Source: Mucilaginibacter sp.
GTDB taxonomy: Bacteria; Bacteroidota; Bacteroidia; Sphingobacteriales; Sphingobacteriaceae
Reading direction: 5' to 3'
Assembly (NCBI GenBank): GCA_028288285.1
Contig: JAQBNZ010000217.1
Coordinates: forward strand, 1-34,374
DNA: 34,374 nucleotides
The position numbers were made by a program, and so were the translations under genes. Each line of letters starts with the position of its first letter. Position 1 is the first letter of the stretch. The notes beneath the pieces were generated by a model that worked only from the letters and a program-made list of their open reading frames with translations, was not told where the DNA came from and did no database searches. Below are positions 8,323 through 15,964 of the stretch, piece after piece.

Positions 8323-9681
8323 ATGAATCAGGAACAGGTAATTGCATATATCAAAGAAAATAATATTCAAAAAGTAAAGTTTGCCTTTGCCGATATCGAC
8401 GGTGTTTTGCGCGGTAAAGTTATCAGTCAGAAGAAACTATTGGATGGCATGCAGGCCGGTTATGGTTTTTGCGATGTTGTTTTTGGCTGGGATAGTAATG
8501 ATGCTACCTATGATAATGTACAGCTTACCGGCTGGCACAGCGGTTATCCTGATAAACTTTGTTTTATAGACCTTTCAACCTTTAGAACAGTTCCGTGGCA
8601 GGATGATATACCATTTTTCCTGGCTGATTTTAGCGGACCGGATGGTAAAGATCTATCGGCTTGTCCACGCAGCTTATTAAAACACATTATACAACAATGC
8701 GAAGATATGGGGTACCATGCCGAGTTTGCGCAGGAATTTGAGTGGTTCAACTTTAAAGAAACGCCGCAAAGCCTACAACAAAAGGGTTTTGCTAATATGG
8801 AGCCGTTATCTCCGGGAATGTTTGGTTATTCTATATTACGTACTTCGCAAAACAGCGATTTTTATTATGACCTGTTTAACCTGCTCACCCGTTTTGATAT
8901 TCCTATAGAAGGTCTGCATACTGAAACAGGCCCCGGAGTATACGAAGCAGCGATTATGCATGATGAGGTTTTAAAGGCTGCTGATAAAGCTGTGTTGTTT
9001 AAAACCGCGGTAAAAGAAATTGCAAGTAAGCACGGGATCAGCGCCACATTTATGGCTAAGTGGAATGCTGATCTGCCGGGTTGCAGCGGTCATATCCACC
9101 AAAGCTTATGGACTAAAGATCAAACCCAAAATTTGTTTTATGATGAGGCCGAGGTAAATAAAATGAGCGAGCTTCATAAACAATATCTGGCCGGGCAGCT
9201 TTACTGTATGCCGCATTTGCTGCCTATGTACGCGCCAACTATTAATAGTTATAAACGCCTTGTTGAAGGTGCCTGGGCACCAACTACCATTACCTGGGGA
9301 ATGGACAACCGCACAACAGCCTTAAGGGTTATTAACACTACGCCGGGTTACACCCGCCTCGAAACCCGCATACCGGGTTCTGATACTAACCCTTATCTGG
9401 CTATAGCGGCAGCGCTGGCTTCAGGGTTGTACGGTATCAAAAACAAGCTGATACTTAACATTGCACCAACAGTAGGTAATGGTTATCAGGATAAAAGCAA
9501 TGGCAGACTGCATGCCAACCTTTTTGATGCTGCTACAGCTATGCAAAATTCGCCTATAGCTAAAGAATTATTTGGTGAGGGATTTGTACAACACTTTACT
9601 CAAACCCGCCTATGGGAGCACCGTCAATATGCCAAAAGTGTAAGCGATTGGGAATTGAAGAGGTATTTTGAAATCATATAA
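8323..9681 (+). CDS. Glutamine synthetase family protein (GSI-type ligase)
   Basis: This 452-residue protein has a GSI-type fold: a short N-terminal beta-grasp (FAFADIDGVLRGKVI) and the catalytic barrel with ETGPGVYEAAI, ATFMAKWNADLPGCSGHIHQ, PTINSYKRLVEG, WGMDNRTTALRV and ETRIPGSDTNPYLA. These supply the ATP, metal and glutamate ligands, so it should form a gamma-glutamyl phosphate. It lacks the C-terminal adenylylation-site region of classical GlnA. Family members of this length include gamma-glutamylpolyamine synthetases (PuuA-type) and other amine ligases, so the acceptor may be an amine rather than ammonia. A true GSII lies nearby, which makes a non-ammonia role more plausible (inference). 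The next genes on the same strand are GxxExxY, a kinase-like gene and HAD-IIA. Confidence 0.85.
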   Translation: MNQEQVIAYIKENNIQKVKFAFADIDGVLRGKVISQKKLLDGMQAGYGFCDVVFGWDSNDATYDNVQLTGWHSGYPDKLCFIDLSTFRTVPWQDDIPFFLADFSGPDGKDLSACPRSLLKHIIQQCEDMGYHAEFAQEFEWFNFKETPQSLQQKGFANMEPLSPGMFGYSILRTSQNSDFYYDLFNLLTRFDIPIEGLHTETGPGVYEAAIMHDEVLKAADKAVLFKTAVKEIASKHGISATFMAKWNADLPGCSGHIHQSLWTKDQTQNLFYDEAEVNKMSELHKQYLAGQLYCMPHLLPMYAPTINSYKRLVEGAWAPTTITWGMDNRTTALRVINTTPGYTRLETRIPGSDTNPYLAIAAALASGLYGIKNKLILNIAPTVGNGYQDKSNGRLHANLFDAATAMQNSPIAKELFGEGFVQHFTQTRLWEHRQYAKSVSDWELKRYFEII

Positions 9682-9763
9682 CCAGGATTAAGCAGATTTT
9701 TTTGATTAAGAGATTTTTAAATAAATCCCACTCAGTAGATTTTTCGAATTGATGGATTTTGAT
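9682..9763 (+). repeat. Left flanking repeat of the GxxExxY gene
   Basis: This is a degenerate array of GATT/AGATTT words. Its outer block GATTAAGCAGATTT (9686-9699) is the exact reverse complement of 10249-10262. Its inner block TGGATTTTGAT (9753-9763) is the exact reverse complement of 10227-10237. The blocks keep the same order in mirror image on the other side of the gene, so this is one arm of a composite inverted repeat. Confidence 0.75.
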
Positions 9764-9780
9764 CAACTAATATATTTATA

Positions 9781-10209
9781 ATGCCAGAACAGTTAATACA
9801 TGATGAGCTTACACATAAAATAATTGGTTGTGCAATGAAAGTGCATGCCGCACTTGGCACAGGTTTTCCTGAAGTAGTTTATCAACGTTCCTTAGGTGTT
9901 GAAATGGCATTTCAGGGATTATTATTTGAACGGGAAAAGGATATGTCAATACATTATCGTGATATACATGTAGGTTCAAGGCGTGTAGATTTCTTTGTTG
10001 AAAATTTAATTATGGTTGAGCTTAAAGCCATTACTTTATTAGAAGATGTACATCTTGCACAAGCCTTAAATTATCTTGAAGCGTATAATAAACAAGTAGG
10101 CTTGTTAATTAACTTTGGAAGCAGATCACTAACATTTAAACGCCTGCTAAATAAAAAGTATAACAATAGTATATTTGGCCGATCAATTAAATTATTACCT
10201 AATTATTAA
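9781..10209 (+). CDS. GxxExxY protein, PD-(D/E)XK nuclease-like
   Basis: This small protein (142 residues) matches the GxxExxY family, named for the motif present here as GFPEVVY at about residues 28-34. It continues with the typical strand pattern VDFFVEN then MVELKA; the D...ExK arrangement (VDFFV, VELKA) resembles a PD-(D/E)XK nuclease core, with a Q-containing helix after it (AQALNYLEAYN). The family has no established function and tends to occur in several copies per genome in Bacteroidota and some other phyla. The gene sits exactly between the two arms of an inverted repeat (9682-9763 and 10222-10269) and splits what otherwise looks like a ligase/kinase/phosphatase gene row, which suggests that gene and repeats arrived together. 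Confidence 0.9.
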   Translation: MPEQLIHDELTHKIIGCAMKVHAALGTGFPEVVYQRSLGVEMAFQGLLFEREKDMSIHYRDIHVGSRRVDFFVENLIMVELKAITLLEDVHLAQALNYLEAYNKQVGLLINFGSRSLTFKRLLNKKYNNSIFGRSIKLLPNY

Positions 10210-10221
10210 TTTTTTACGCCT

Positions 10222-10269
10222 GGACAATCAAAATCCAATAAATCGCATAAATCTGCTTAATCACGGTTC
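10222..10269 (-). repeat. Right flanking repeat of the GxxExxY gene; dispersed family
   Basis: Spaced words AAATCC, AATC, AAATCTGCTTAATC and CGGTTC make up this arm. It mirrors the left arm in two perfect blocks of 14 and 11 bases. It also aligns without gaps to 24681-24720 (29 of 40 positions identical by my count), so the arm belongs to a dispersed repeat family. It ends immediately before the ATG of the kinase-like gene, so it may carry that gene's leader. Confidence 0.75.
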
Positions 10270-11307
10270 ATGGACTCTTCAATTATAATTAAAAAAGCCT
10301 GGGAAGGATACGATGCTTCAAAAACCATAAGGAATATTGAGGATATCAGCGCGATGGTTTCAACTAACCACGTGTATCGTATTACCTTTGATGATGAGGA
10401 TATTATCATAGCTAAGCTATCCTTCTTTGGTAAATTCGAGCATTTTAAAGAAGATCATCGCATTATACATTCTCTCTCAAATAACCTGTTATACCCATTT
10501 GAGAACTTACTTGCTAAATCTTTATTAAAAAATAACCGGGTGTATGTATATCGCTATAAGCAGGGCAAAACCGATGCCTGGGTGGTATTTTATAATCCTA
10601 CCCGTATACTGAACAGGTTGCCACGCAGGCTGGATGACGACATGATAAAAAAACTGGGCTACCAGCTGGGTAAGTTCCATAAAGCTTGCTCCAGAATAAA
10701 AAATGTACTGCCGAAATCATCCAAGACCCTGCGGACAGATATTTACGACCTGCAACGGCAATTGGAAAAGAATGAACGCAAGTTTGGTACAGCTATGCAG
10801 GTTGATTTTCTGAAATATCATTGCGAGCAATTTTTAAAGAATCGGTCTAAATATAACATGAGCTCGTTTGAGATCATACCAGTGTTTATTGACTGGAACA
10901 TTGGCAATTTTTCGGTAACGCCCGAACTGGAACTATATTCCCGCTGGGATTATGACTGGTTTAGGATGAGTTATAGACTGCTTGACTTTTACTTTTTTAG
11001 CCGTGTTGTATCTGATGCCGGCGACCGTACTGTGTTCAGTTACGTAATTGGGCCAATGATGGAAGACAGGTTTATTGCTTTTTTGAAAGAATATCATAAA
11101 GTTAACCCGGTAACTGCCGATGAAATAAGGTTCCTGAAAGAGGCCTACAGGTTTTTTATATTGAATTATGTAATAAAAGATGGCAAGTACTTTTTTAATG
11201 AGCAATACGCCAAAAAGCTACAAGCCGAAGCATTCGAGATCTATCTGCCATCTGTAGACAGGGATTTTGATGCCGATAAAATAATTAAAGTACTGGGATT
11301 GGAGTAA
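10270..11307 (+). CDS. Divergent phosphotransferase (APH/choline-kinase-like fold)
   Basis: The 345-residue protein looks like a small-molecule kinase of the aminoglycoside phosphotransferase / choline kinase fold. An N-lobe nucleotide loop is suggested by STNHVYRI (31-38) with a likely ATP-binding Lys in IIAKLS (K49). The catalytic loop is FIDWNIGNF (about 206-214), which keeps the Asp and the Asn five residues later of the HGDxxxxN motif but has lost the His. The metal-binding Asp is probably in SRWDYDW (about 225-230). The C-lobe is helical. The substrate is unknown. It starts directly after the right repeat of the GxxExxY element. A HAD-IIA gene follows about 85 bases later, so kinase and phosphatase-like genes are neighbours. 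It could be catalytically weak because of the divergent loop. Confidence 0.72.
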   Translation: MDSSIIIKKAWEGYDASKTIRNIEDISAMVSTNHVYRITFDDEDIIIAKLSFFGKFEHFKEDHRIIHSLSNNLLYPFENLLAKSLLKNNRVYVYRYKQGKTDAWVVFYNPTRILNRLPRRLDDDMIKKLGYQLGKFHKACSRIKNVLPKSSKTLRTDIYDLQRQLEKNERKFGTAMQVDFLKYHCEQFLKNRSKYNMSSFEIIPVFIDWNIGNFSVTPELELYSRWDYDWFRMSYRLLDFYFFSRVVSDAGDRTVFSYVIGPMMEDRFIAFLKEYHKVNPVTADEIRFLKEAYRFFILNYVIKDGKYFFNEQYAKKLQAEAFEIYLPSVDRDFDADKIIKVLGLE

Positions 11308-11310
11308 ATG

Positions 11311-11369
11311 GTTGATTGAGTTGATTCAGTGAGTGGTTACCGCTTATAACTTAATCAACTCAATCCAAC
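11311..11369. repeat. Palindromic hairpin between kinase and HAD genes
   Basis: GTTGATTGAGTTGATT (11311-11326) pairs with AATCAACTCAATCCAAC (11353-11369) with one bulged base, around a 26-base loop. The half-site AATCAACT recurs once more just downstream. There is no T-run, so it is not a standard terminator. It resembles REP-type intergenic palindromes and may shape message stability between the two genes. Confidence 0.65.
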
Positions 11370-11392
11370 TTAATCAACTAATAAAACTACAA

Positions 11393-12262
11393 ATGAAACG
11401 CATTGAAGATTTTAAATCTATAATTGACCGTTACGAAATTATTTTTTTTGATGCGTTTGGTGTTTTAAAAACACATTCAGGCCTGGTGCCTGGTATTGAA
11501 AGAACCTTTGCTTATCTGGAAGAGCAAAAGAAAGAGTATTACATTGTAACCAATGATGCTTCCCGTAGCCCGGCACTGCTGGCCCAATCATATCACAAAT
11601 CGGGTTTGTATGCGGTTACTGCCGATAGGATCATATCCTCAGGTATGCTTACCAAAGAATACCTCGACTTGAAAGTAAATGATGGAATAGTGGCCTATCT
11701 TGGTACAGATGATTCGGCACATTACCTTGAAAGCGCCGGTTTGCACACCCTGCCGGTAAGGGATATTAACAATAGCAATATTGATAAAGTGAACGTATTG
11801 GTATTTATGGACGATGAGGGGTTTGACTGGTGCGAGGACCTGAATAAAACCGTTAACCTGTTGCGCAAACGAACAATACCTGCTATTGTTGCTAATACGG
11901 ATTATGCTTATCCGGTATCATTAACGGACGTTGGTGTTGCTATTGGTGGCTTAGCCGGTATGATAGAAGCCATTGTAGGCAAGCAGTTTATCAGATTTGG
12001 TAAGCCCGATTCGCAAATGTTTATGTTTGCTTATGATTTGATACGCAATTATCGTAACATAAGTAAAAAGGAAATAGTAATGGTAGGGGATACCCTGCAA
12101 ACAGATATTATTGGCGGTAATAAATTTGGGTTGGATACTGTGCTGGTATTATCAGGCAATACCCGCCCTGAAGATGCCGAGAATAGGATAACCGCTACCG
12201 GGATAGTGCCCACTTACATTTGTGATAGTGCGGTGTTAGGACCGGATGCTTTTGGATTTTAA
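11393..12262 (+). CDS. HAD-IIA family hydrolase with altered motif I
   Basis: A HAD-superfamily protein with a class IIA cap, 289 residues. Motif I is FFDAFGVLK: the nucleophile Asp is there, but the +2 acid/base Asp is Phe. Motif II is in VTNDASRSP, motif III Lys in RFGKPDSQMF and motif IV in MVGDTLQTDIIGG, all intact. A HAD-IIA subgroup with D-V-W-G in place of DxD is known, so this is probably a subfamily trait; the reaction may differ from ordinary phosphomonoester hydrolysis. ATG at 11393 was chosen because the longer frame begins with GTG inside a palindromic repeat. The GH43 gene starts seven bases after its stop, so HAD, GH43 and galM probably form one operon. Confidence 0.82.
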   Translation: MKRIEDFKSIIDRYEIIFFDAFGVLKTHSGLVPGIERTFAYLEEQKKEYYIVTNDASRSPALLAQSYHKSGLYAVTADRIISSGMLTKEYLDLKVNDGIVAYLGTDDSAHYLESAGLHTLPVRDINNSNIDKVNVLVFMDDEGFDWCEDLNKTVNLLRKRTIPAIVANTDYAYPVSLTDVGVAIGGLAGMIEAIVGKQFIRFGKPDSQMFMFAYDLIRNYRNISKKEIVMVGDTLQTDIIGGNKFGLDTVLVLSGNTRPEDAENRITATGIVPTYICDSAVLGPDAFGF

Positions 12263-12269
12263 TATTGGA

Positions 12270-13319
12270 ATGATGAAAAGGTTTATTTTTAATATACTGT
12301 TTGTAATTGCTATAGTAAATGTAGCACCTGCACAAAGCTTGCATAAAACTTTCACCAATCCATTGTTACCATCAGGAGCGGACCCATGGGTCATCTATCA
12401 GAATGGTTACTATTACTATACTAATTCCTTACAAGATAGCCTGGTGATTTGGAAAACCAAAAATTTGGCCGATCTGAGGTCAGCACAAAAGAAAACGGTA
12501 TGGGTGCCGCCGCCAAACACAAATTATTCAAAAGAACTTTGGGCGCCTGAACTTCATTACATTAACCATAAATGGTATATGTATTTTGCTGCTGATGACG
12601 GTAATAATAATCACCACCGCTTATATGTGCTCGAAAATATGTCGCCCGATCCATTTAAAGGTAAATGGGTTTTTAAAGGCAAGCTATCAGATGCTACTGA
12701 TAAATGGGCTATAGATGGCTCAGTATTTAGTCATAAGGGTCAATTGTATTTGATATGGGCAGGATGGGAGGGCAACGAAAATGGCCAACAGGATATTTAC
12801 ATAGCAAAAATGAAAAACCCATGGACGATAGAAGGAGAACGTTCAAAAATATCGAGTCCGCTTTATGATTGGGAGAAATATGGCGACCTGCATGACGCCA
12901 GCAACCCGCCACATGTAAATGTAAACGAAGGGCCGGAGATATTAAAGCATAATAATAAACTGTTTCTTATTTACTCCGCCAGTGGCTGCTGGACAGATTT
13001 TTATGCACTGGGTATGTTAACAGCATCAGAAGATAGTAACCTGCTTGATTCCGGCTCCTGGAAAAAATCGGCACAGCCAGTATTCAAAAAATCAGAAAGT
13101 AACGATGTATATGCACCCGGCCATAACTCGTTTTTTAAATCGCCCAACGGTAAGGAAGATTGGATAATTTATCACGCTAATTCGAAACCTGCGCAGGGCT
13201 GCGGAGGGTTCAGATCGCCAAGAATGCAAAAATTTACATGGAATAAAAACGGCACACCAAATTTTGGGTTGCCTGTTAAAGAGAATATGCCAATAGCTAT
13301 ACCATCACAAACCAATTAA
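12270..13319 (+). CDS. Glycoside hydrolase family 43 (arabinofuranosidase/xylosidase type), secreted
   Basis: The protein has a signal peptide (MKRFIFNILFVIAIVNVAPAQ) followed by a five-bladed beta-propeller of GH43. The three catalytic carboxylates are visible: Asp base in SGADPWV (about D38), the pKa-modulating Asp in WAIDGSVF (about D149) and the Glu acid in NEGPEIL (about E220). Further family blocks are ELWAPELH and YAPGHNSFF. GH43 enzymes typically remove alpha-L-arabinofuranosyl or beta-xylosyl units from plant polysaccharides, acting here in the periplasm or outside. The propeller fills nearly the whole 349 residues, with no carbohydrate-binding module. Start: ATG at 12270 or 12273; the upstream ATG at 12246 overlaps the HAD gene. 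galM follows 15 bases later. Confidence 0.92.
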   Translation: MMKRFIFNILFVIAIVNVAPAQSLHKTFTNPLLPSGADPWVIYQNGYYYYTNSLQDSLVIWKTKNLADLRSAQKKTVWVPPPNTNYSKELWAPELHYINHKWYMYFAADDGNNNHHRLYVLENMSPDPFKGKWVFKGKLSDATDKWAIDGSVFSHKGQLYLIWAGWEGNENGQQDIYIAKMKNPWTIEGERSKISSPLYDWEKYGDLHDASNPPHVNVNEGPEILKHNNKLFLIYSASGCWTDFYALGMLTASEDSNLLDSGSWKKSAQPVFKKSESNDVYAPGHNSFFKSPNGKEDWIIYHANSKPAQGCGGFRSPRMQKFTWNKNGTPNFGLPVKENMPIAIPSQTN

Positions 13320-13334
13320 TTAAACTTTAATATT

Positions 13335-14513
13335 ATGCAAAGCTTTATTAAAAAAACCTCTTTGGCTGTTGCCATTGCTTGCGGCATATTGTTTGCTGCC
13401 TGTAATCAATCAACTAAAACCACTACTATCATGACTGACAGCACAACTACCACCGCGCCAAAATTACCACCGGCATCGGCATTTGAAAAAACTATCAATG
13501 GCAAACAAACGCATTTATATGTGCTAAAGAACAAACATGGTATGGAAGCTGCTGTAACCAATTATGGTGGCCGCATTGTAAGTTTGTTAGTGCCTGATAA
13601 AAATGGCAAGTTAACAGATGTAGTTTTAGGTTTTGAAAGTGTTGAAGGTTTTGAAAACTCAAAAGAACCATATTATGGCGCAACCATTGGCAGGTATGGT
13701 AACCGTATAGCAAAAGGCAAATTTAAATTAGAAGGTAAAGAATATACATTGGTTACTAACAATGGCCCTAACACGCTGCACGGCGGAAAGCCGGGTTTCC
13801 AGGAGGTAGTTTGGGATGCTAAAATGATTGATAGCGCAACTTTAGAGCTAAGCTATTTAGCTAAAGATATGGAGGCTGGTTTCCCGGGGAATTTAAAAGT
13901 AAAGGTAACCTACGCTATTACTGATGATAACGCAATGAAGGTAAGCTATGAGGCAACAACCGATAAAACAACTGTTGTTAACCTAACCAATCATGCGTTC
14001 TTTAACCTAAACGGCGAAGGCAGCGGTACTATATTAGATCATTTGGTACAAATACATGCTGATAATTATACTCCTGTTGATAGCACCCTGATCCCAACGG
14101 GAAAAGTGGAGTCTGTAACAGGTACACCTTTTGATTTTACCAAGGCAACAACCATAGGAGCAAGAATAGATACAAAAAACCAACAGCTAAAAGACGGAAA
14201 GGGCTATGACCATAATTTTGTACTGAACCAGCATGATATTAATACTGCAGTAGCTACTGTTATAGGTGATAAAAGTGGTATTAAAATGGAGGTCTTTACT
14301 GACGAACCGGCTATGCAGTTTTACAGCGGTAACTTTATGAAGGGCAAAAACGTGATGAAAGGCGGCAAGACAGATGAGTTCCGTACTTCGTTTGCAATGG
14401 AAACCCAGCATTATCCTGATTCTCCAAACCAAATGTCGTTCCCGACAACAGTTTTAAACCCGGGCCAAACTTACCGTACACAGTCTATTTATAAGTTTTC
14501 TGTGGTGAAATAA
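13335..14513 (+). CDS. galM: Aldose 1-epimerase (galactose mutarotase), lipoprotein
   Basis: Aldose 1-epimerase interconverts alpha and beta anomers of sugars such as galactose, glucose, arabinose and xylose. Catalytic and sugar-binding residues are recognisable: NTLHGG (His), NLTNHAFFNL (His acid), GYDHNF (Asp) and METQHYPDSPNQ (Glu base). A lipobox LFAAC places Cys at about residue 23, so the enzyme is probably periplasmic and membrane-anchored, common in Bacteroidota where sugars released by surface glycosidases are mutarotated before uptake. A Thr/Ser-rich linker of about 20 residues separates the lipid anchor from the domain. Close spacing to GH43 suggests that it acts on sugars released by that enzyme. 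Confidence 0.95.
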   Translation: MQSFIKKTSLAVAIACGILFAACNQSTKTTTIMTDSTTTTAPKLPPASAFEKTINGKQTHLYVLKNKHGMEAAVTNYGGRIVSLLVPDKNGKLTDVVLGFESVEGFENSKEPYYGATIGRYGNRIAKGKFKLEGKEYTLVTNNGPNTLHGGKPGFQEVVWDAKMIDSATLELSYLAKDMEAGFPGNLKVKVTYAITDDNAMKVSYEATTDKTTVVNLTNHAFFNLNGEGSGTILDHLVQIHADNYTPVDSTLIPTGKVESVTGTPFDFTKATTIGARIDTKNQQLKDGKGYDHNFVLNQHDINTAVATVIGDKSGIKMEVFTDEPAMQFYSGNFMKGKNVMKGGKTDEFRTSFAMETQHYPDSPNQMSFPTTVLNPGQTYRTQSIYKFSVVK

Positions 14514-14517
14514 TTCA

Positions 14518-14616
14518 ATAGTACAATAATGATATTGGTATGATGGTGAATTTGGAAAAGCTCAAGTAAAACCATTCAATTCACCCATTGTTATGCTATT
14601 AATCATTGTAAACTAT
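14518..14616. repeat. Degenerate inverted repeat between galM and the MBL gene
   Basis: ATGGTGAATT (14543-14552) pairs with AATTCACCCAT (14578-14588) with one bulge. An outer pair ATAGTACAAT (14518-14527) and CATTGTAAACTAT (14604-14616) extends the symmetry imperfectly. It fills the whole 105-base gap and may act as a processing or termination structure after the sugar operon. Confidence 0.45.
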
Positions 14617-14618
14617 CT

Positions 14619-15560
14619 ATGCTAAATAATAATGTGAAGTTTTTTCAGGTGGGGCAGGGTGTTTGGGGCATGCGACTGCTATTTGTGAACGTATATATGA
14701 TAGCTAACCGCCGTAGTGCTGGCAAAGGCTGGGTTTTGGTTGATACCGGGATTAAGGGATCAGCTAAAAAAATCATCACTATGGCCGAGGCTTTGTTTGG
14801 CCCGGGTACACGTCCTTCGGCAATCGTACTTACCCACGGGCATACAGATCATGCAGGTTCGTTAAAAGAACTTTTAAAATATTGGAATGTACCGGTTTAT
14901 GTACATCCGTTGGAGTTGCCATATTTAACGGGTAAGTCAAACTATCCACCGGCAGATCCGGAAGTTGGTGGGGGCTTTATGAGCCTTATCTCGTTTATTT
15001 TCCCAACAAAGGCAATTGATGTGAGTAAGAATATCCGGGAAATAGACCTGCATGATGGTGTTCCTGAACTACCCGAATGGAAGGTGTTACATACTCCCGG
15101 TCACACGCCTGGGCATATATCGCTGTATTTCCCTTTAAATGCAATGTTAATTGCTGGCGATGCGTTTACCACTACACAGTCCGAATCGGCTTTTTATTTG
15201 CTTACTTATACAAAGAAAGTTTCCGGCCCACCAAAGTATATTACTACAGATTGGATAGCCGCTGGCAAATCAGTTAGGAAACTTGCAGTATTACAGCCTC
15301 GCGTAGCAGCAACTGGCCACGGGCCTATTATGTATGGTAAAGAGTTGCAAACTGAATTAAGCTTTCTGGCTAACCGGTTTGAAAGCATTGCCGTGCCGGA
15401 TAAAGGACGATATGTAGGCCATGCGGCTGTTTCTGATAAGAATGGCGTACGTTATATTCCACCATACCTTATCACAGCAAAATTAAAAGCAACGCTGGCT
15501 GTTACCGCTGCTATTGCGAGTTTTTTAATTGTGAGAAAAATTAGCAAGAGCTGGGCATAG
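14619..15560 (+). CDS. MBL-fold metallo-hydrolase with C-terminal membrane segment
   Basis: This is a metallo-beta-lactamase-fold hydrolase with two metal sites: LTHGHTDHAGS (HxHxDH at about 73-78), the His in HTPGHTPGHIS, the bridging Asp in IAGDAF and the final His in ATGHGPIM. These ligands are complete, so it should be an active hydrolase; the substrate (thioester, lactone or other ester) cannot be told. The last 30 residues hold a hydrophobic helix (LAVTAAIASFLIV) followed by basic residues, which would tail-anchor the protein with the catalytic domain probably cytoplasmic. There is no signal peptide. The DUF3820 gene follows within 25 bases. Confidence 0.87.
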   Translation: MLNNNVKFFQVGQGVWGMRLLFVNVYMIANRRSAGKGWVLVDTGIKGSAKKIITMAEALFGPGTRPSAIVLTHGHTDHAGSLKELLKYWNVPVYVHPLELPYLTGKSNYPPADPEVGGGFMSLISFIFPTKAIDVSKNIREIDLHDGVPELPEWKVLHTPGHTPGHISLYFPLNAMLIAGDAFTTTQSESAFYLLTYTKKVSGPPKYITTDWIAAGKSVRKLAVLQPRVAATGHGPIMYGKELQTELSFLANRFESIAVPDKGRYVGHAAVSDKNGVRYIPPYLITAKLKATLAVTAAIASFLIVRKISKSWA

Positions 15561-15584
15561 AAAGATTTGTTTTACATTTACACA

Positions 15585-15824
15585 GTGGAAAATGTAAATG
15601 CCGACCCCAACGTATTAATTGATGTTGTTAATACCCGTATGCCTTTTGGTAAATACAAGGGCACTTTAATTTGTGATATGCCGGTGAGTTACCTGGAATG
15701 GATGCACAAGAAAGGCTTTCCACCGGGCAAGTTAGGCATGTTGTTATCCAGCGCTTATGAAATTAAGATAAACGGGCTGGATAAGCTCTTATTCATGATT
15801 AAACAAAAGCATGGCAAGTATTAG
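15585..15824 (+). CDS. DUF3820 family protein
   Basis: This small protein of about 79 residues matches DUF3820: the core MPFGKYKGTLICDMPVSYLEW followed by GFPPGKLG is highly characteristic. The family has no firm biochemical role; related short modules accompany nucleases and exonuclease-like proteins. No ATG lies before the core except the one within it. GTG at 15585 (V-E-N-V-N) gives a sensible N-terminus, while TTG at 15567 would add six residues. It is probably co-transcribed with the MBL gene. The 140 bases downstream show no further gene. Confidence 0.8.
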   Translation: MENVNADPNVLIDVVNTRMPFGKYKGTLICDMPVSYLEWMHKKGFPPGKLGMLLSSAYEIKINGLDKLLFMIKQKHGKY

Positions 15825-15964
15825 ATACCTGCCATTGGCTTACCTCAACTATAGGGTTTTGCAAAATAACAACCTGGCTGAGTTATTTACCTTTAGATGA
15901 CGCTAACCAACAACTGCCAGACAAAACTTTGCGTAAATTGTATAAATGGATTTAATAACAGATC

